A DNA stretch of 64,000 nt from Campylobacter concisus (GCF_003048575.1 NZ_PIRZ01000008.1:1-64000); one strand, 5' to 3'; shown: positions 35,397 to 44,997, counted from the stretch's first letter. A program made the numbers and translations. Notes: generated by a model from the sequence alone, not told the origin.

Positions 35397-36395
35397 ATGA
35401 ATAAAGTGTTTATCATAGCTGAGGCTGGAGTAAATCACAATGGTGATATAAATTTAGCAAAAAAGCTAATCGACATAGCAGCCAAGGCTGGCGCTGATGC
35501 GGTAAAATTTCAGACATTTAAAGCTACTCTTAATATTTCAAAAAATGCGCAAAAAGCTAACTATCAAAAACAAAATACTGATAAAAACGAGAGTCAGCTT
35601 GATATGATAAAAAAACTAGAGTTAAATGAAAATATACACAAGGAGCTCATTGCCTACTGCAAACAAAAAAATATCACATTTCTCTCAACTCCTTTTGATA
35701 GCGACAGCATAAAGCTTCTTGATGAGCTTGGGCTTAGTACATTTAAGATCCCAAGCGGTGAGATAACAAATTTACCTTATCTTAGGCAAATAGGTGGTCT
35801 TAATAAGAAGATCATTCTCTCGACCGGAATGGCAAATTTAGGCGAGGTGGAAGCCGCGATAGAAGCACTTGTAAAAAGTGGTACGAAACGTGAAAACATA
35901 AGCCTTCTACATACAAATACGCAGTATCCAACGCCAATGGAGGATGTAAATTTAAAGGCGATGATAACTCTTAAAAATGCCTTTGGGCTTGAGGTTGGAT
36001 ATAGCGATCATACGCTTGGCATCGAGGTTGATATCGCAGCGGTTGCCATGGGCGCAAATATCATAGAAAAGCACTTTACGCTTGATAAGAGCATGCCTGG
36101 ACCTGATCATAAGGCTAGCCTTGAGCCAGATGAGCTAGTGGCGATGATTAAAGCCATTAGAAATATCGAGCTAGCACTTGGAGATGGGCTTAAGCATTTT
36201 AGTAAAAGTGAGAGCGAAAATATAAAAATAGCTAGAAAATCGATCGTAGCAAAGTGTAATATAAAAAAAGGCGAAATTCTTAGCGAACAAAATATATGTG
36301 TGAAACGCCCAGGAGATGGCATAAATCCTATGAGATGGGATGAAGTAATTGGACAAATTTCACAAAAAGATTACAAGCAAGACGATCTGATATGA
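35397..36395 (+). CDS. legI: N,N'-diacetyllegionaminic acid synthase
   Basis: LegI (NeuB family) condenses the 2,4-diamido-6-deoxymannose with phosphoenolpyruvate to give legionaminic acid. The 332 residues consist of a TIM barrel beginning FIIAEAGVNHNGDINLAKKL, with DAVKFQTFK near residue 34, STGMANLGE near residue 142 and SDHTLGIEVDIAAVAMGANIIEKHFTLD near residue 203. A C-terminal SAF/antifreeze-like domain holds RPGDGINPM. It overlaps legG by ATGA. Specificity for legionaminic and not pseudaminic acid is supported by the GDP-type genes around it. Confidence 0.93.
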   Translation: MNKVFIIAEAGVNHNGDINLAKKLIDIAAKAGADAVKFQTFKATLNISKNAQKANYQKQNTDKNESQLDMIKKLELNENIHKELIAYCKQKNITFLSTPFDSDSIKLLDELGLSTFKIPSGEITNLPYLRQIGGLNKKIILSTGMANLGEVEAAIEALVKSGTKRENISLLHTNTQYPTPMEDVNLKAMITLKNAFGLEVGYSDHTLGIEVDIAAVAMGANIIEKHFTLDKSMPGPDHKASLEPDELVAMIKAIRNIELALGDGLKHFSKSESENIKIARKSIVAKCNIKKGEILSEQNICVKRPGDGINPMRWDEVIGQISQKDYKQDDLI

Positions 36396-37552
36396 GAAAA
36401 ATTTGTGTAGTGACAAGTACTAGAGCCGAATATGGTCTGCTTTACTGGCTCTTAAAAGAGATTGAGGCAGATAGCGAGCTTGAGCTTCAGCTTATTGTCA
36501 CTGGCATGCATCTAAGTCCTGAGTTTGGACTCACATACAAAGAGATTGAAAAAGAATTTAAGATAGATAAAAAGATAGAAATTTTAGGCTCTTCGCACTC
36601 AAAGCTTGATATATGTACTGAAATGGCAAAGGTTTATGAGAAATTTGCCCCAGCTTTTAGCGAACTTAAGCCAGATGTATTGGTACTTCTTGGTGATAGA
36701 TATGAGATATTTGGCGTAGCTGGAGTGGCTAGCATCATGCAAATACCAATAGCACACATACATGGTGGGGAAACTACTCAAGGGGCATTTGATGAGGCTT
36801 TTAGACACAGCATAACAAAGATGAGCCATATTCATTTTGCAGCTACAAGAGAGTATGCAAACCGCATAATCCAGCTAGGAGAAGAGCCTAGCAGGGTTTT
36901 TAATGTCGGTGGGCCTGGCATTGAAAATATAAAAAAGCTAAATTTACTAAATAAAGATGAGTTTGAAAAATCTATAAATTTTAAACTTGCTAAAAAAAAT
37001 ATACTAATCACATTTCATCCGGCAACGCTTGAAAATGGCAGTGCAAAAAATCAATTTAGCGAGCTTTTAAAGGCAATAGATGAGTTAAAAGATACAAATT
37101 TTATCTTTACAAAAGCAAATAGTGACACAGATGGTGATGTGATAAATAAAATGATAGATGGGTATGTGAACCAAAACTCACAAAAAGCTGTGGCGTTTGC
37201 TTCACTTGGGCAGCTAAGATACCTAAGTGCGATAAGATTTGTTGATATTGTCCTAGGAAATAGCTCAAGTGGTCTTTCAGAAGCCCCAAGCTTTAAAAAG
37301 GCCACCATAAATATAGGTGACCGCCAAAAAGGACGCGCTAGAGCTAGCAGTGTGATAGACGTTAGGCCTGTTAAAGAAGAAATTTTAGCTGCTATAACAA
37401 AAGCATATTCGAAGGAATTTGAGCAAATTTTACAAAACACAATCAATCCATACGATAGTGGTAGCCCAAGTAAAAAAATGCTAAAAATTTTAAAAGAGAT
37501 AGAGCTTGATGATATTTTGAAAAAGAAATTTTATGATATAGGTTTAAAATGA
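36392..37552 (+). CDS. legG: GDP-N,N'-diacetylbacillosamine 2-epimerase, hydrolysing
   Basis: LegG (NeuC family) inverts C2 and removes GDP, giving the free mannose-type sugar used by LegI. The 386-residue GT-B-like fold shows TSTRAEYGLLYWLLKEI near residue 8, LGDRYEIFGVAGVASI near residue 100, the substrate block IHGGETTQGAFDEAFRHSITKMSH near residue 125 and LGNSSSGLSEAPSF near residue 288. It overlaps both neighbours by four bases, so it is in the middle of a tightly coupled operon. Confidence 0.93.
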   Translation: MRKICVVTSTRAEYGLLYWLLKEIEADSELELQLIVTGMHLSPEFGLTYKEIEKEFKIDKKIEILGSSHSKLDICTEMAKVYEKFAPAFSELKPDVLVLLGDRYEIFGVAGVASIMQIPIAHIHGGETTQGAFDEAFRHSITKMSHIHFAATREYANRIIQLGEEPSRVFNVGGPGIENIKKLNLLNKDEFEKSINFKLAKKNILITFHPATLENGSAKNQFSELLKAIDELKDTNFIFTKANSDTDGDVINKMIDGYVNQNSQKAVAFASLGQLRYLSAIRFVDIVLGNSSSGLSEAPSFKKATINIGDRQKGRARASSVIDVRPVKEEILAAITKAYSKEFEQILQNTINPYDSGSPSKKMLKILKEIELDDILKKKFYDIGLK

Positions 37553-38595
37553 GAATAGTAAACGATATAAAGCTAAGCATAAATTCAACCATAAAAGACG
37601 CCCTGCAAACAATCAATAATGGCGGGCTCCAAATAGCTATTGTCGTGGATGAAAACGATAGCCTTGTAGGTACAGTAACGGATGGGGATATTAGGCGTGG
37701 ACTATTAAATGGTCTTGATCTAAATAGCAACATAAATCTTATAGTACACAAGAGTCCAAGTACTGCAAATGTTGGCGACACAAAAGAGTCAATCCTAAAA
37801 ATAGCACTTGCTAAAAAGCTTCATAAAATCCCACTAATAGATGAACTTGGAAAGCTAGTTGGCATAGAAGATATCGAAGACATTATAAAACCGATCAGCA
37901 AAACAAACAAAGTCATTTTAATGGTAGGAGGTCTTGGTACTAGACTTAGACCACTTACGCAAGATACTCCAAAGCCAATGTTAAAGGTCGGAAACAAGCC
38001 GATACTTCAAACGATAGTTGAGAAATTTGCGGAGTATGGCTTTGTAAATATCACTATGTGTGTAAATTTTAATGCAGATATCATCAAGGACTATTTTGGT
38101 GACGGCAAAGAATTTGGAGTAAACATCGACTATATTTTAGAGAAAAAAAGAATGGGTACGGCAGGTGCATTAAGCCTACTTAAAGAGCGACCGAACGAAC
38201 CATTTTTTGTAATGAACGGTGATCTTCTTACAAATGTAAATTTCGAGCATATTTTTAACTACCACACGCTAAATAAAGCGACGGCTACAATGTGTGTAAG
38301 AGAGTATGACTACGAAGTGCCTTATGGCGTTGTAAAAATGAATGACAACAAGATAGTAGAGATCTCAGAAAAACCGGTGCAGAAATTTTTCGTAAGTGCT
38401 GGGATATATATGCTCTCACCTGAAATTTTAGACTTGATACCACAAGATGAGTTTTACGATATGCCGACTCTTTTTGAAAAAGCGATAAGCCAAGGTAAAA
38501 ATGTAATCTCATTTCCTATACATGAGTATTGGATCGATATAGGCCGATTAGAAGAGTATCAAAAAGCAAATGAAGAATACGCAAAAATATTTTGA
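37549..38595 (+). CDS. ptmE: CBS-domain sugar nucleotidyltransferase PtmE
   Basis: PtmE makes the GDP-activated glucosamine precursor in the C. jejuni legionaminic pathway. The 348 residues start with two CBS repeats (about 1-120, including DENDSLVGTVTDGDIRRGLLNGL). They are followed by a GT-A nucleotidyltransferase with the signature GGLGTRLRPLTQDTPKPML near residue 126 and the metal-binding FVMNGDLL near residue 223. The CBS pair could sense an adenine nucleotide. It overlaps legG by four bases; ptmF follows after 13 bases. Confidence 0.92.
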   Translation: MRIVNDIKLSINSTIKDALQTINNGGLQIAIVVDENDSLVGTVTDGDIRRGLLNGLDLNSNINLIVHKSPSTANVGDTKESILKIALAKKLHKIPLIDELGKLVGIEDIEDIIKPISKTNKVILMVGGLGTRLRPLTQDTPKPMLKVGNKPILQTIVEKFAEYGFVNITMCVNFNADIIKDYFGDGKEFGVNIDYILEKKRMGTAGALSLLKERPNEPFFVMNGDLLTNVNFEHIFNYHTLNKATATMCVREYDYEVPYGVVKMNDNKIVEISEKPVQKFFVSAGIYMLSPEILDLIPQDEFYDMPTLFEKAISQGKNVISFPIHEYWIDIGRLEEYQKANEEYAKIF

Positions 38596-38608
38596 TTGGA
38601 TATTTTAA

Positions 38609-39511
38609 ATGAAAGCTCTTATCTTAGGCTATGGTTCGATTGGTAAAAGGCATTGCGAAGTATTAGAAGCTTTACCGCAGATAGATGAAATCTGCCTCGT
38701 TACTAGCCAAAATGTAGCCAATAAAATTTGTTACAAAAGTTTAGAAGAAGTCTCAAATTTAGATAAGTTTGACTACTTTGTCATAGCAACTCCCACATTT
38801 TTACACCTGCAAAATTTAAAATTTTTAGAAGAGAAAGTAAAAGATAAAATAATACTTTGTGAAAAGCCTTTGTTTGAGAAATTTTACGATTTTACGCCAA
38901 GAAACAACAAAATTTTTGTAGGCTACGTGCTTAGATTTCATCCACTTTTACAAAAACTCAAAGAGCTTTTGAAAAGTGAAAAAATTTTGTACATAAACGC
39001 TAGTTGTGGACAGTATCTACCAAGCTGGAGAAATGAAGACTATACAAAATGTTATAGTGCTAGCAAAGAAAAAGGCGGTGGGGTTTTGCTAGATCTTAGT
39101 CATGAGTTAGACTATACCATGTGGCTGTGTGGCAAATTTAAGAGCATAAAAAGCTTTCAAGATAAAATCTCAAATTTGCAGATAACAAGCGATGATTTAT
39201 GTTTGATCTTTGGCAAAACAGATAATAATGTAATAGCCAATATAAGCATTGATTATCTAAGCCGCATAACACATAGAAACGTGCGAGTGGAGTGCGAAGG
39301 CTCAACTTATGAGCTTAATTTCATAAAAGGTACTCTCATAAAACAAGATATCAATAGGCAAATTTTTAACATGCCAAATTTGGCAAGAAATGAGATGTTT
39401 TTAGCTATGCATAAAGATATCCTGGGTGAACAAAGATACGTTTGTGGCTTTAGCGAAGGACAAGATGCTATGGACGCAATAGATCAAATTCAAAGGCAAA
39501 ATAATGAGTAA
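38609..39511 (+). CDS. ptmF: Gfo/Idh/MocA-family oxidoreductase PtmF
   Basis: This 300-residue NAD(P)-dependent oxidoreductase starts with the Rossmann motif LGYGSIGKRHCEVL and carries CEKPLF near residue 90, the family signature with the catalytic Lys. The C-terminal domain contains GGGVLLDLSHELDYTMWLCG. PtmF is found in legionaminic acid loci and is needed for full pathway function in C. jejuni, but I am not certain of its exact step. It overlaps legF by eight bases, so it surely belongs to the operon. Confidence 0.85.
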   Translation: MKALILGYGSIGKRHCEVLEALPQIDEICLVTSQNVANKICYKSLEEVSNLDKFDYFVIATPTFLHLQNLKFLEEKVKDKIILCEKPLFEKFYDFTPRNNKIFVGYVLRFHPLLQKLKELLKSEKILYINASCGQYLPSWRNEDYTKCYSASKEKGGGVLLDLSHELDYTMWLCGKFKSIKSFQDKISNLQITSDDLCLIFGKTDNNVIANISIDYLSRITHRNVRVECEGSTYELNFIKGTLIKQDINRQIFNMPNLARNEMFLAMHKDILGEQRYVCGFSEGQDAMDAIDQIQRQNNE

Positions 39512-40211
39512 TGTTTTATGTACAATATGTGCGAGAGGCGGTAGTAAGGGCGTAAAGGGGAAAAATGTACGTGAGCTTTGTGGAAAACCACTTATTGCTT
39601 ACACCATAGAGCAAGCCAAAGAGTCAAATTTATTTGAACATATAGTAATTAGTACTGATAGCGATTTGATCGCAGAAACGGCAGTAAAATACGGTGCAGA
39701 AGTATTTTTTAAAAGAGATGCTGCTATGGCCAGCGACACAGCTGGAAAGCTTGATGTGATAAAAGATGCTTTTTTAAAAAGCGAACAACATTACGCACAA
39801 AAATTTGATTACGAGATCGATCTTGATGCAACAGCTCCACTTCGTGATGTAAGCGATATCATAAACGCTTACAAGCAGTTTCTAGGAGATGAAAATGACA
39901 ATCTAATAACCGCAATGCCAAGCAGAAGAAGCCCATACTTTAACTTGGTTGAAATTTATTCTGACGGACATGTGGGGCTTGCAAAAACTTTATCAAAAGC
40001 CATTGTAAGACGACAAGATGCACCAAAGACTTATGATATGAACGCTTCTATCTATATCTGGAAACGTGAAGCCCTGCTAAATAACGATACATTGTTTTTG
40101 CCAAAAACTGGGCTTTATGTGATGAGTGAGGACAGATCAATCGATATAGATTGTGAACTGGATTTTAAATTTGTAGAGTTTTTAATGAAGGAAAAAAATG
40201 CTAACAGATAA
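39504..40211 (+). CDS. legF: CMP-legionaminic acid synthetase
   Basis: LegF (PtmB, NeuA family) activates legionaminic acid with CTP to the CMP-sugar that the Maf transferase uses. The 235 residues contain the nucleotide loop CARGGSKGVKGKNVRELCGKPL near residue 9, ISTDSD near residue 50 and the product-binding DLDATAPLRDVSDI near residue 108. It lies between ptmF and ptmA with eight- and fourteen-base overlaps. Identity rests on fold and context; the CMP-NeuAc synthetase fold alone would not separate Leg from Neu. Confidence 0.92.
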   Translation: MSNVLCTICARGGSKGVKGKNVRELCGKPLIAYTIEQAKESNLFEHIVISTDSDLIAETAVKYGAEVFFKRDAAMASDTAGKLDVIKDAFLKSEQHYAQKFDYEIDLDATAPLRDVSDIINAYKQFLGDENDNLITAMPSRRSPYFNLVEIYSDGHVGLAKTLSKAIVRRQDAPKTYDMNASIYIWKREALLNNDTLFLPKTGLYVMSEDRSIDIDCELDFKFVEFLMKEKNANR

Positions 40212-40968
40212 AGTCATAGTAGTAACAGGAGGAGCTGGTAGGATAGGAAGTGCTTTCATAAGAGCCATCACTAGTCAAAACGGAGTTGGAGTAATAGCAG
40301 AAGTCGACACAAAAAGAGCAAATTTACTAAAAGATGAAATAAAAACCTCAAACAAAGCGGCAAAAATCGAAGTTTTACAAATTGATATCAGTGACGTAAA
40401 TTCTGTTAATGAAGCCATAAATTTCTTATACTCAAAATATGGTCGCATAGACGCACTGGTAAATAATGCCTATCCAAAAAACAAAAATTACGGTAAGAAA
40501 TTTTTTGAGATAGATATGAATGATTTCAATGCCTTCTTAAATTTACACCTTGGTGGATACTTTAATATCTCACAAAATTTTATAAAATACTTTTTGGAGC
40601 AAGGCTACGGCAATATCATAAATGTCTCATCTATACAAGGTATCGGAGCGCCTGCTTTTGAGACTTACGAGGGAACAAATATGCACTCTCCTGTCGAATA
40701 TACAGTAGTAAAACATGGCCTTCTTGGCATGACAAAATACATGGCAAAGATGTTTAAAAAAGACAATATCCGCGTAAACGCTATAAGTCCTGGAGGAATT
40801 TTAGATGGGCAGCCTGAGCCATTTTTAAGCCAATATAAAAAAAGATGTGGTGTGAAGGGAATGCTCAATGCAAATGATATTTGCGGTGCTTTAATCTATT
40901 TACTAAGCGATGTATCAAAATATGTAAATGGACAAAATATTGTAGTTGACGATGGATTTAGTTTATAA
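40198..40968 (+). CDS. ptmA: Short-chain dehydrogenase PtmA
   Basis: This 256-residue classical SDR has the cofactor loop TGGAGRIGSAFIRA near residue 11, NNAYPKN near residue 89, the catalytic Ser in NVSSIQG and the active-site YTVVKHG (YxxxK) near residue 162. PtmA is part of the Campylobacter flagellin-glycan locus and acts with PtmF and PtmE in early precursor formation; I do not claim its exact reaction. It overlaps legF by 14 bases and ends the operon; a hairpin starts two bases after its stop. Confidence 0.88.
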   Translation: MLTDKVIVVTGGAGRIGSAFIRAITSQNGVGVIAEVDTKRANLLKDEIKTSNKAAKIEVLQIDISDVNSVNEAINFLYSKYGRIDALVNNAYPKNKNYGKKFFEIDMNDFNAFLNLHLGGYFNISQNFIKYFLEQGYGNIINVSSIQGIGAPAFETYEGTNMHSPVEYTVVKHGLLGMTKYMAKMFKKDNIRVNAISPGGILDGQPEPFLSQYKKRCGVKGMLNANDICGALIYLLSDVSKYVNGQNIVVDDGFSL

Positions 40969-40970
40969 TT

Positions 40971-40998
40971 TAAAGCCTTAGTTACTACTAAGGCTTTA
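40971..40998 (+). terminator. Hairpin ending the maf-leg operon
   Basis: TAAAGCCTTAG and CTAAGGCTTTA form a perfect 11-bp stem with a six-base loop. The T-tail is poor, so termination may be partial. Confidence 0.6.
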
Positions 40999-41069
40999 AG
41001 CAGCAAATTTAGCATGAGTATTTTAAAATCTTATATACAAAGCTTAAGATATTTTATTGATTGTAAAAG

Positions 41070-41097
41070 TATAAAACCCCAAAGTTAAGCTTTGGGG
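41070..41097 (-). terminator. Rho-independent terminator of the flagellin gene
   Basis: Read on the minus strand, CCCCAAAG and CTTTGGGG form a perfect 8-bp GC-rich stem around a five-base loop, followed by TTTTATACTTTT. A further stem, AGGCTTTG/CAAAGCCT at 41133-41156, lies between it and the flagellin stop. Confidence 0.85.
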
Positions 41098-41175
41098 CGT
41101 TGGTTTGCGTATTAAAAGCATTAACACTCTTAAGGCTTTGTACTACAACAAAGCCTCACTTAAAACCTTAATTAA

Positions 41176-42684
41176 CTACTGTAGTAGCTTCATTACGTTT
41201 TGTTGTACGCTGTTTGCTTGACTCATAGCATAAGCACCTGATTGAGCTAGGATATTATGTTTTGAGAAGTTAGCAGACTCGCTAGCAAAATCAACATCTC
41301 TAATTTGAGATTCTGCTGATTTTACGTTAACTTGAGTTACAGTTATGTTGTTAACTGTAGCTTGAAGTTGGTTTTGAACTGAACCAAGGTCTGAACGAAC
41401 TTGATCAAGTGTTTTTTGAGCAGACTCAGCGATACTCATAACAGCCATCGCACCACGAAGTGTCATAACACCAGCAGATTGAGCTACTGATAAAGCAGCA
41501 CTCATTCTTTGGAAGCCCATAGCAGTTGCTAGGTTTTTATCTATTTGTCCTCTTACATCTCTTAGAGATACTGATTGTTGAGCACCACCACCAGTAGAGA
41601 ATGCTATTGATAGTTTAGTAAGACCCCCACCATTTAGTTTAATATCTCTACCATCAAGACGAACTAGATTTAATCTACCTACAAAGCCAGCTGTTAAAGA
41701 TGTACCAGCTGCTGCTTTACCTTTACCGCCAAGACCTTTTGAGATATCTTTACCTGTTGCAACAATAGCACGGCCGTCACGGCTTGTTAGTACCATTTTG
41801 CCAGTTTCAGCATCAACAGAAGCTTCAACACCAGTTTGATCTTTTACAGAGTTGATAGCATTTACAAGTGCACCATTTGAGTCATTTGCTTTAACTTCTA
41901 GGTCGCCAATTTTAACACCGTTGATTGTTAAAGACTGAATTAAACCACCAGCGATAGCTGCACTAGCTTTCCAAGTAACATCAGCTGTAGCTCTAACACC
42001 AGTTTTATCAGCAACTTTGTTGATATTTTCAGCTAGAGCACCAAGACCTTTACCGATACCTGTTGAGATGGTAGCACCTGTAACGCCGACATCATTTACA
42101 CCATCAACGTTTAAGAATTTAAGATTTACTGCGCCCATACCTGTAAGAAGTTTTGAACTCTCAAAACGTGTAAGGCCAATCTTATCAGATGTAGTCGCAC
42201 CAATACTTGCTTTAACAGTTTGGTTTGAGTAAGCACCTATTTGGAATTCTTTATTAGAGAATGTTCCGTTTAGTAGTTGCTGACCGTTAAATGAAGTAGT
42301 GTTACCGATATTGTCAAGCTCTTCCATTAGACGAACGATATCAGCTTGCAATGCTTGGCGTGATTGAGTTGTTTGGCCGTCTTGAGCTGATTGAGTAGCT
42401 TTTGTCTTGATAGTATCAAGAATTTTTAGCTGCTCGTCCATAGCTTTATCGGCAACTTGAATGATACCAATAGCATCATTACCGTTTGCAATAGCTTGAC
42501 CTAAAGCTGAAGCTTGACTTCTTAAGCTATCTGCAATAGATAGACCTGAAGCATCGTCTGCAGCTGTTTGAATCCTAAGACCTGAGCTAAGTTTGTTAAG
42601 TGACTTAGATAGGTCAGTGTTGTTGCTAACTGCGTTAGCGTGTGTGTTAAGTGCGTTTACGTTTGTGTTAATACGAAAACTCAT
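41176..42684 (-). CDS. flaA: Flagellin
   Basis: This 502-residue protein polymerises into the flagellar filament and is the expected acceptor of the legionaminic acid made by the adjacent operon. The N-terminal D0/D1 region starts [19 protein letters not shown] and contains [26 protein letters not shown]. The C-terminal D0 ends [15 protein letters not shown]. The central 170-390 region is the variable, surface-exposed and Ser/Thr-rich part. I chose the ATG at 42684 because all flagellins start MSFRI/MGFRI and AAAGGA lies upstream; the frame extends 14 codons further without support. A consensus sigma-28 promoter precedes it. Confidence 0.95.
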   Translation of the reverse strand: MSFRINTNVNALNTHANAVSNNTDLSKSLNKLSSGLRIQTAADDASGLSIADSLRSQASALGQAIANGNDAIGIIQVADKAMDEQLKILDTIKTKATQSAQDGQTTQSRQALQADIVRLMEELDNIGNTTSFNGQQLLNGTFSNKEFQIGAYSNQTVKASIGATTSDKIGLTRFESSKLLTGMGAVNLKFLNVDGVNDVGVTGATISTGIGKGLGALAENINKVADKTGVRATADVTWKASAAIAGGLIQSLTINGVKIGDLEVKANDSNGALVNAINSVKDQTGVEASVDAETGKMVLTSRDGRAIVATGKDISKGLGGKGKAAAGTSLTAGFVGRLNLVRLDGRDIKLNGGGLTKLSIAFSTGGGAQQSVSLRDVRGQIDKNLATAMGFQRMSAALSVAQSAGVMTLRGAMAVMSIAESAQKTLDQVRSDLGSVQNQLQATVNNITVTQVNVKSAESQIRDVDFASESANFSKHNILAQSGAYAMSQANSVQQNVMKLLQ

Positions 42685-42733
42685 TGTAAATCCTTTTAAT
42701 TTTTTAGTTACGACTTCTTGTCGCACAAAAACT

Positions 42734-42760
42734 ATATCGTGAAATTTTCTAAAAACTTTA
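42734..42760 (-). promoter_or_regulatory. Sigma-28 (FliA) promoter of flagellin
   Basis: On the minus strand TAAAGTTT (42753-42760) is followed after exactly eleven bases by CACGATAT (42734-42741). This is the classical FliA layout, with the CGATAT -10 usual in Campylobacter. It lies about 50 bases before the flagellin ATG. Confidence 0.9.
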
Positions 42761-42874
42761 TAGGTATGAATGAAAAAATTTTTAAAAAATTAACACGGAT
42801 TTGATTTTTATGTCTTGATACTTTAAAAATTATTTTTGCTACAATTACGCCAAAAAAATTAAAGGCTATATATA

Positions 42875-44989
42875 ATGAAAAGCTTAATCATCGTAGAGTC
42901 GCCTGCAAAAGCGAAGACTATAAAAAATTTCTTAGACAAAAACTACAACGTCATCGCTTCAAAAGGTCACATCAGAGACTTACCAAAAACTAGCTTTGGC
43001 ATCAAGATAGAAGATGATAAATTTACCCCAGAATACCGCATCAGCAGTGATCACTCCGCCATCGTAAAAGAGATAAAAGAGCTCGCCAAAGGTGCTGATG
43101 AAATTTACCTCGCGACCGATGAGGATAGAGAGGGTGAGGCGATCGCATTTCACATAGCAAATGCCATCGGCAAAGAGCCAACCAGCCTGCCTCGCATCGT
43201 CTTTCACGAGATCACCAAAAGTGCCATACAAAATGCTCTAAAAAGCCCAAGACGCGTCGATATGAATAGCGTCAATGCCCAGCAAACAAGGCGCTTGCTC
43301 GACCGCATAGTTGGCTACAAACTAAGTCCGCTTTTAAATTTAAAGATACAAAAAGGGCTAAGTGCTGGCCGTGTGCAAAGTGCAGCGCTAAAAATAATAG
43401 TCGATAGAGAGCGTGAAATTCAGGCATTTAAACCAGTCGAATATTACACTATCGACACCGTTTTTAAAAAAGACCTAGACGCTGAGCTAGTTAAATTTGA
43501 AAACCAAAAGATCGAAAAGCTCACTATCCAAAATCCAGACCGTGCAAAATACATTATAGAGAATTTACAAAGTGAGAAATTTAGCGTCCGTGAGATCGAG
43601 AGCAAAGATAGAAAGATCCAGCCAAGCCCGCCATTTATGACCTCAACACTTCAGCAAAGTGCGAGCAACCGCCTTGGCTTTAGCCCTAAAAAGACGATGA
43701 TGATCGCGCAAAGTCTCTATGAAGGTGTGCAAACAAACGAGGGCTTCATGGGTGCGATCACCTATATGAGAACGGATAGCTTAAATTTAGCCAAAGAAGC
43801 CGTCGCAGCCGCCAGAGAGCATATCCTGCAAAACTACGGCAAAGAGTATCTACCGGCCAAAGCTATAAGCTATACTACAAGCTCAAAGGCCGCACAGGAG
43901 GCTCACGAAGCGATCCGCCCTACAAATTTAAACTTCACACCGCAAATTGCTGCTAAATTTCTAGAAAAGGATGCGCTAAAACTCTACACACTCATCTACA
44001 ATAGATTTTTAGCCTGCCAAATGAGCGCATGTGTGAGCCAAACGCAAAATGTCTATGTCACAAGCGAAAAAGGCGAGTTTAAGATAAGCGGCAGAAAGGT
44101 ACTATTTGACGGCTTTTACAAAGTTTATGGCGAGCTTGATAAGGATAAAATTTTGCCAAATTTAAAAAAGGGCGACGAGATGAGCTTGCAAAGCATAAAA
44201 AGTACGCAAAATTTCACCGAGCCACCAGCTAGGTACTCAGAAGCTGGCCTTGTTAAAAAGCTTGAAAGCCTTGGCATCGGCCGTCCAAGTACCTACGCAC
44301 CGACTATCACGCTGCTAACCTCAAGAGACTACGTGAGAGTCGAGAAAAAGCAGCTCATACCAAACGAGATCGCATTTAGCATGATAGGCGTTTTGGAAGA
44401 GCACTTTAGCAATATCGTTGATAGCGAATTTACCTCACATCTTGAAGAAAAACTCGATGAAATCGCACTTGACAAGGCCGACTGGCAAAAGGTGTTAAGC
44501 GACTTTTACTATCCATTTATGGAAAAAATCAGCGCTGGCAAAACTGGCATAAAAAGCCTAAAAACAGCCACTCCGATTGGCGAGAAGTGCCCAGAGTGCG
44601 GAAGTGAGCTAGTGCTTAGAAAGGGCAGATACGGCGAGTTTATCGCTTGCTCAAATTTCCCAAAATGCAAATACTCAAGAAACGTCGCAAAAGATAACGA
44701 AAAGAGCGCAGAAACTGGCTCTACTTCGGCTGCTAAGCCAAAGCGTGAGCTTAAAAAGCTTGATGTGCCATGTCCAAAATGTGGCGGTGAGATCGTCGAG
44801 AGATTTAGCAGACGCGGTAAATTTTATGGATGTGCCAACTATCCAAAATGCGACTTCGTCTCAAACTACGAGCCAGTTGAGCAAAAATGTGACGAATGTG
44901 GCGGCGATATGATCAAAAAAGAGCTTAAAAAAGGCACATTTATAGAGTGCACAAAATGTAAGAAAAAGACGCTTATTTCTGAAAACTAA
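42875..44989 (+). CDS. topA: DNA topoisomerase I
   Basis: This type IA topoisomerase relaxes negative supercoils. The 704 residues start with the TOPRIM domain (MKSLIIVESPAKAKTIKNFL, then LATDEDREGEAIAFHIA). The catalytic Tyr is in GFMGAITYMRTDSLNLA near residue 297. The C-terminus has three zinc-ribbon repeats, each with four Cys, such as CPECGSELVLRKGRYGEFIAC, CPKCGGEIVERF and CDECGGDMIKKE. A TACAAT -10 box about 35 bases upstream drives it, divergent from flagellin. It ends before a 10-bp hairpin. Confidence 0.97.
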   Translation: MKSLIIVESPAKAKTIKNFLDKNYNVIASKGHIRDLPKTSFGIKIEDDKFTPEYRISSDHSAIVKEIKELAKGADEIYLATDEDREGEAIAFHIANAIGKEPTSLPRIVFHEITKSAIQNALKSPRRVDMNSVNAQQTRRLLDRIVGYKLSPLLNLKIQKGLSAGRVQSAALKIIVDREREIQAFKPVEYYTIDTVFKKDLDAELVKFENQKIEKLTIQNPDRAKYIIENLQSEKFSVREIESKDRKIQPSPPFMTSTLQQSASNRLGFSPKKTMMIAQSLYEGVQTNEGFMGAITYMRTDSLNLAKEAVAAAREHILQNYGKEYLPAKAISYTTSSKAAQEAHEAIRPTNLNFTPQIAAKFLEKDALKLYTLIYNRFLACQMSACVSQTQNVYVTSEKGEFKISGRKVLFDGFYKVYGELDKDKILPNLKKGDEMSLQSIKSTQNFTEPPARYSEAGLVKKLESLGIGRPSTYAPTITLLTSRDYVRVEKKQLIPNEIAFSMIGVLEEHFSNIVDSEFTSHLEEKLDEIALDKADWQKVLSDFYYPFMEKISAGKTGIKSLKTATPIGEKCPECGSELVLRKGRYGEFIACSNFPKCKYSRNVAKDNEKSAETGSTSAAKPKRELKKLDVPCPKCGGEIVERFSRRGKFYGCANYPKCDFVSNYEPVEQKCDECGGDMIKKELKKGTFIECTKCKKKTLISEN

Positions 44990-44997
44990 AAATTTCT

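Noticed and set aside
29988-40968. Pseudaminic acid locus (PseB-type)
   Set aside because: The set includes PtmE, LegB with long C-terminus and a hydrolysing 2-epimerase (LegG), which belong to the GDP-linked legionaminic route; PseC/PseG-like proteins are absent.
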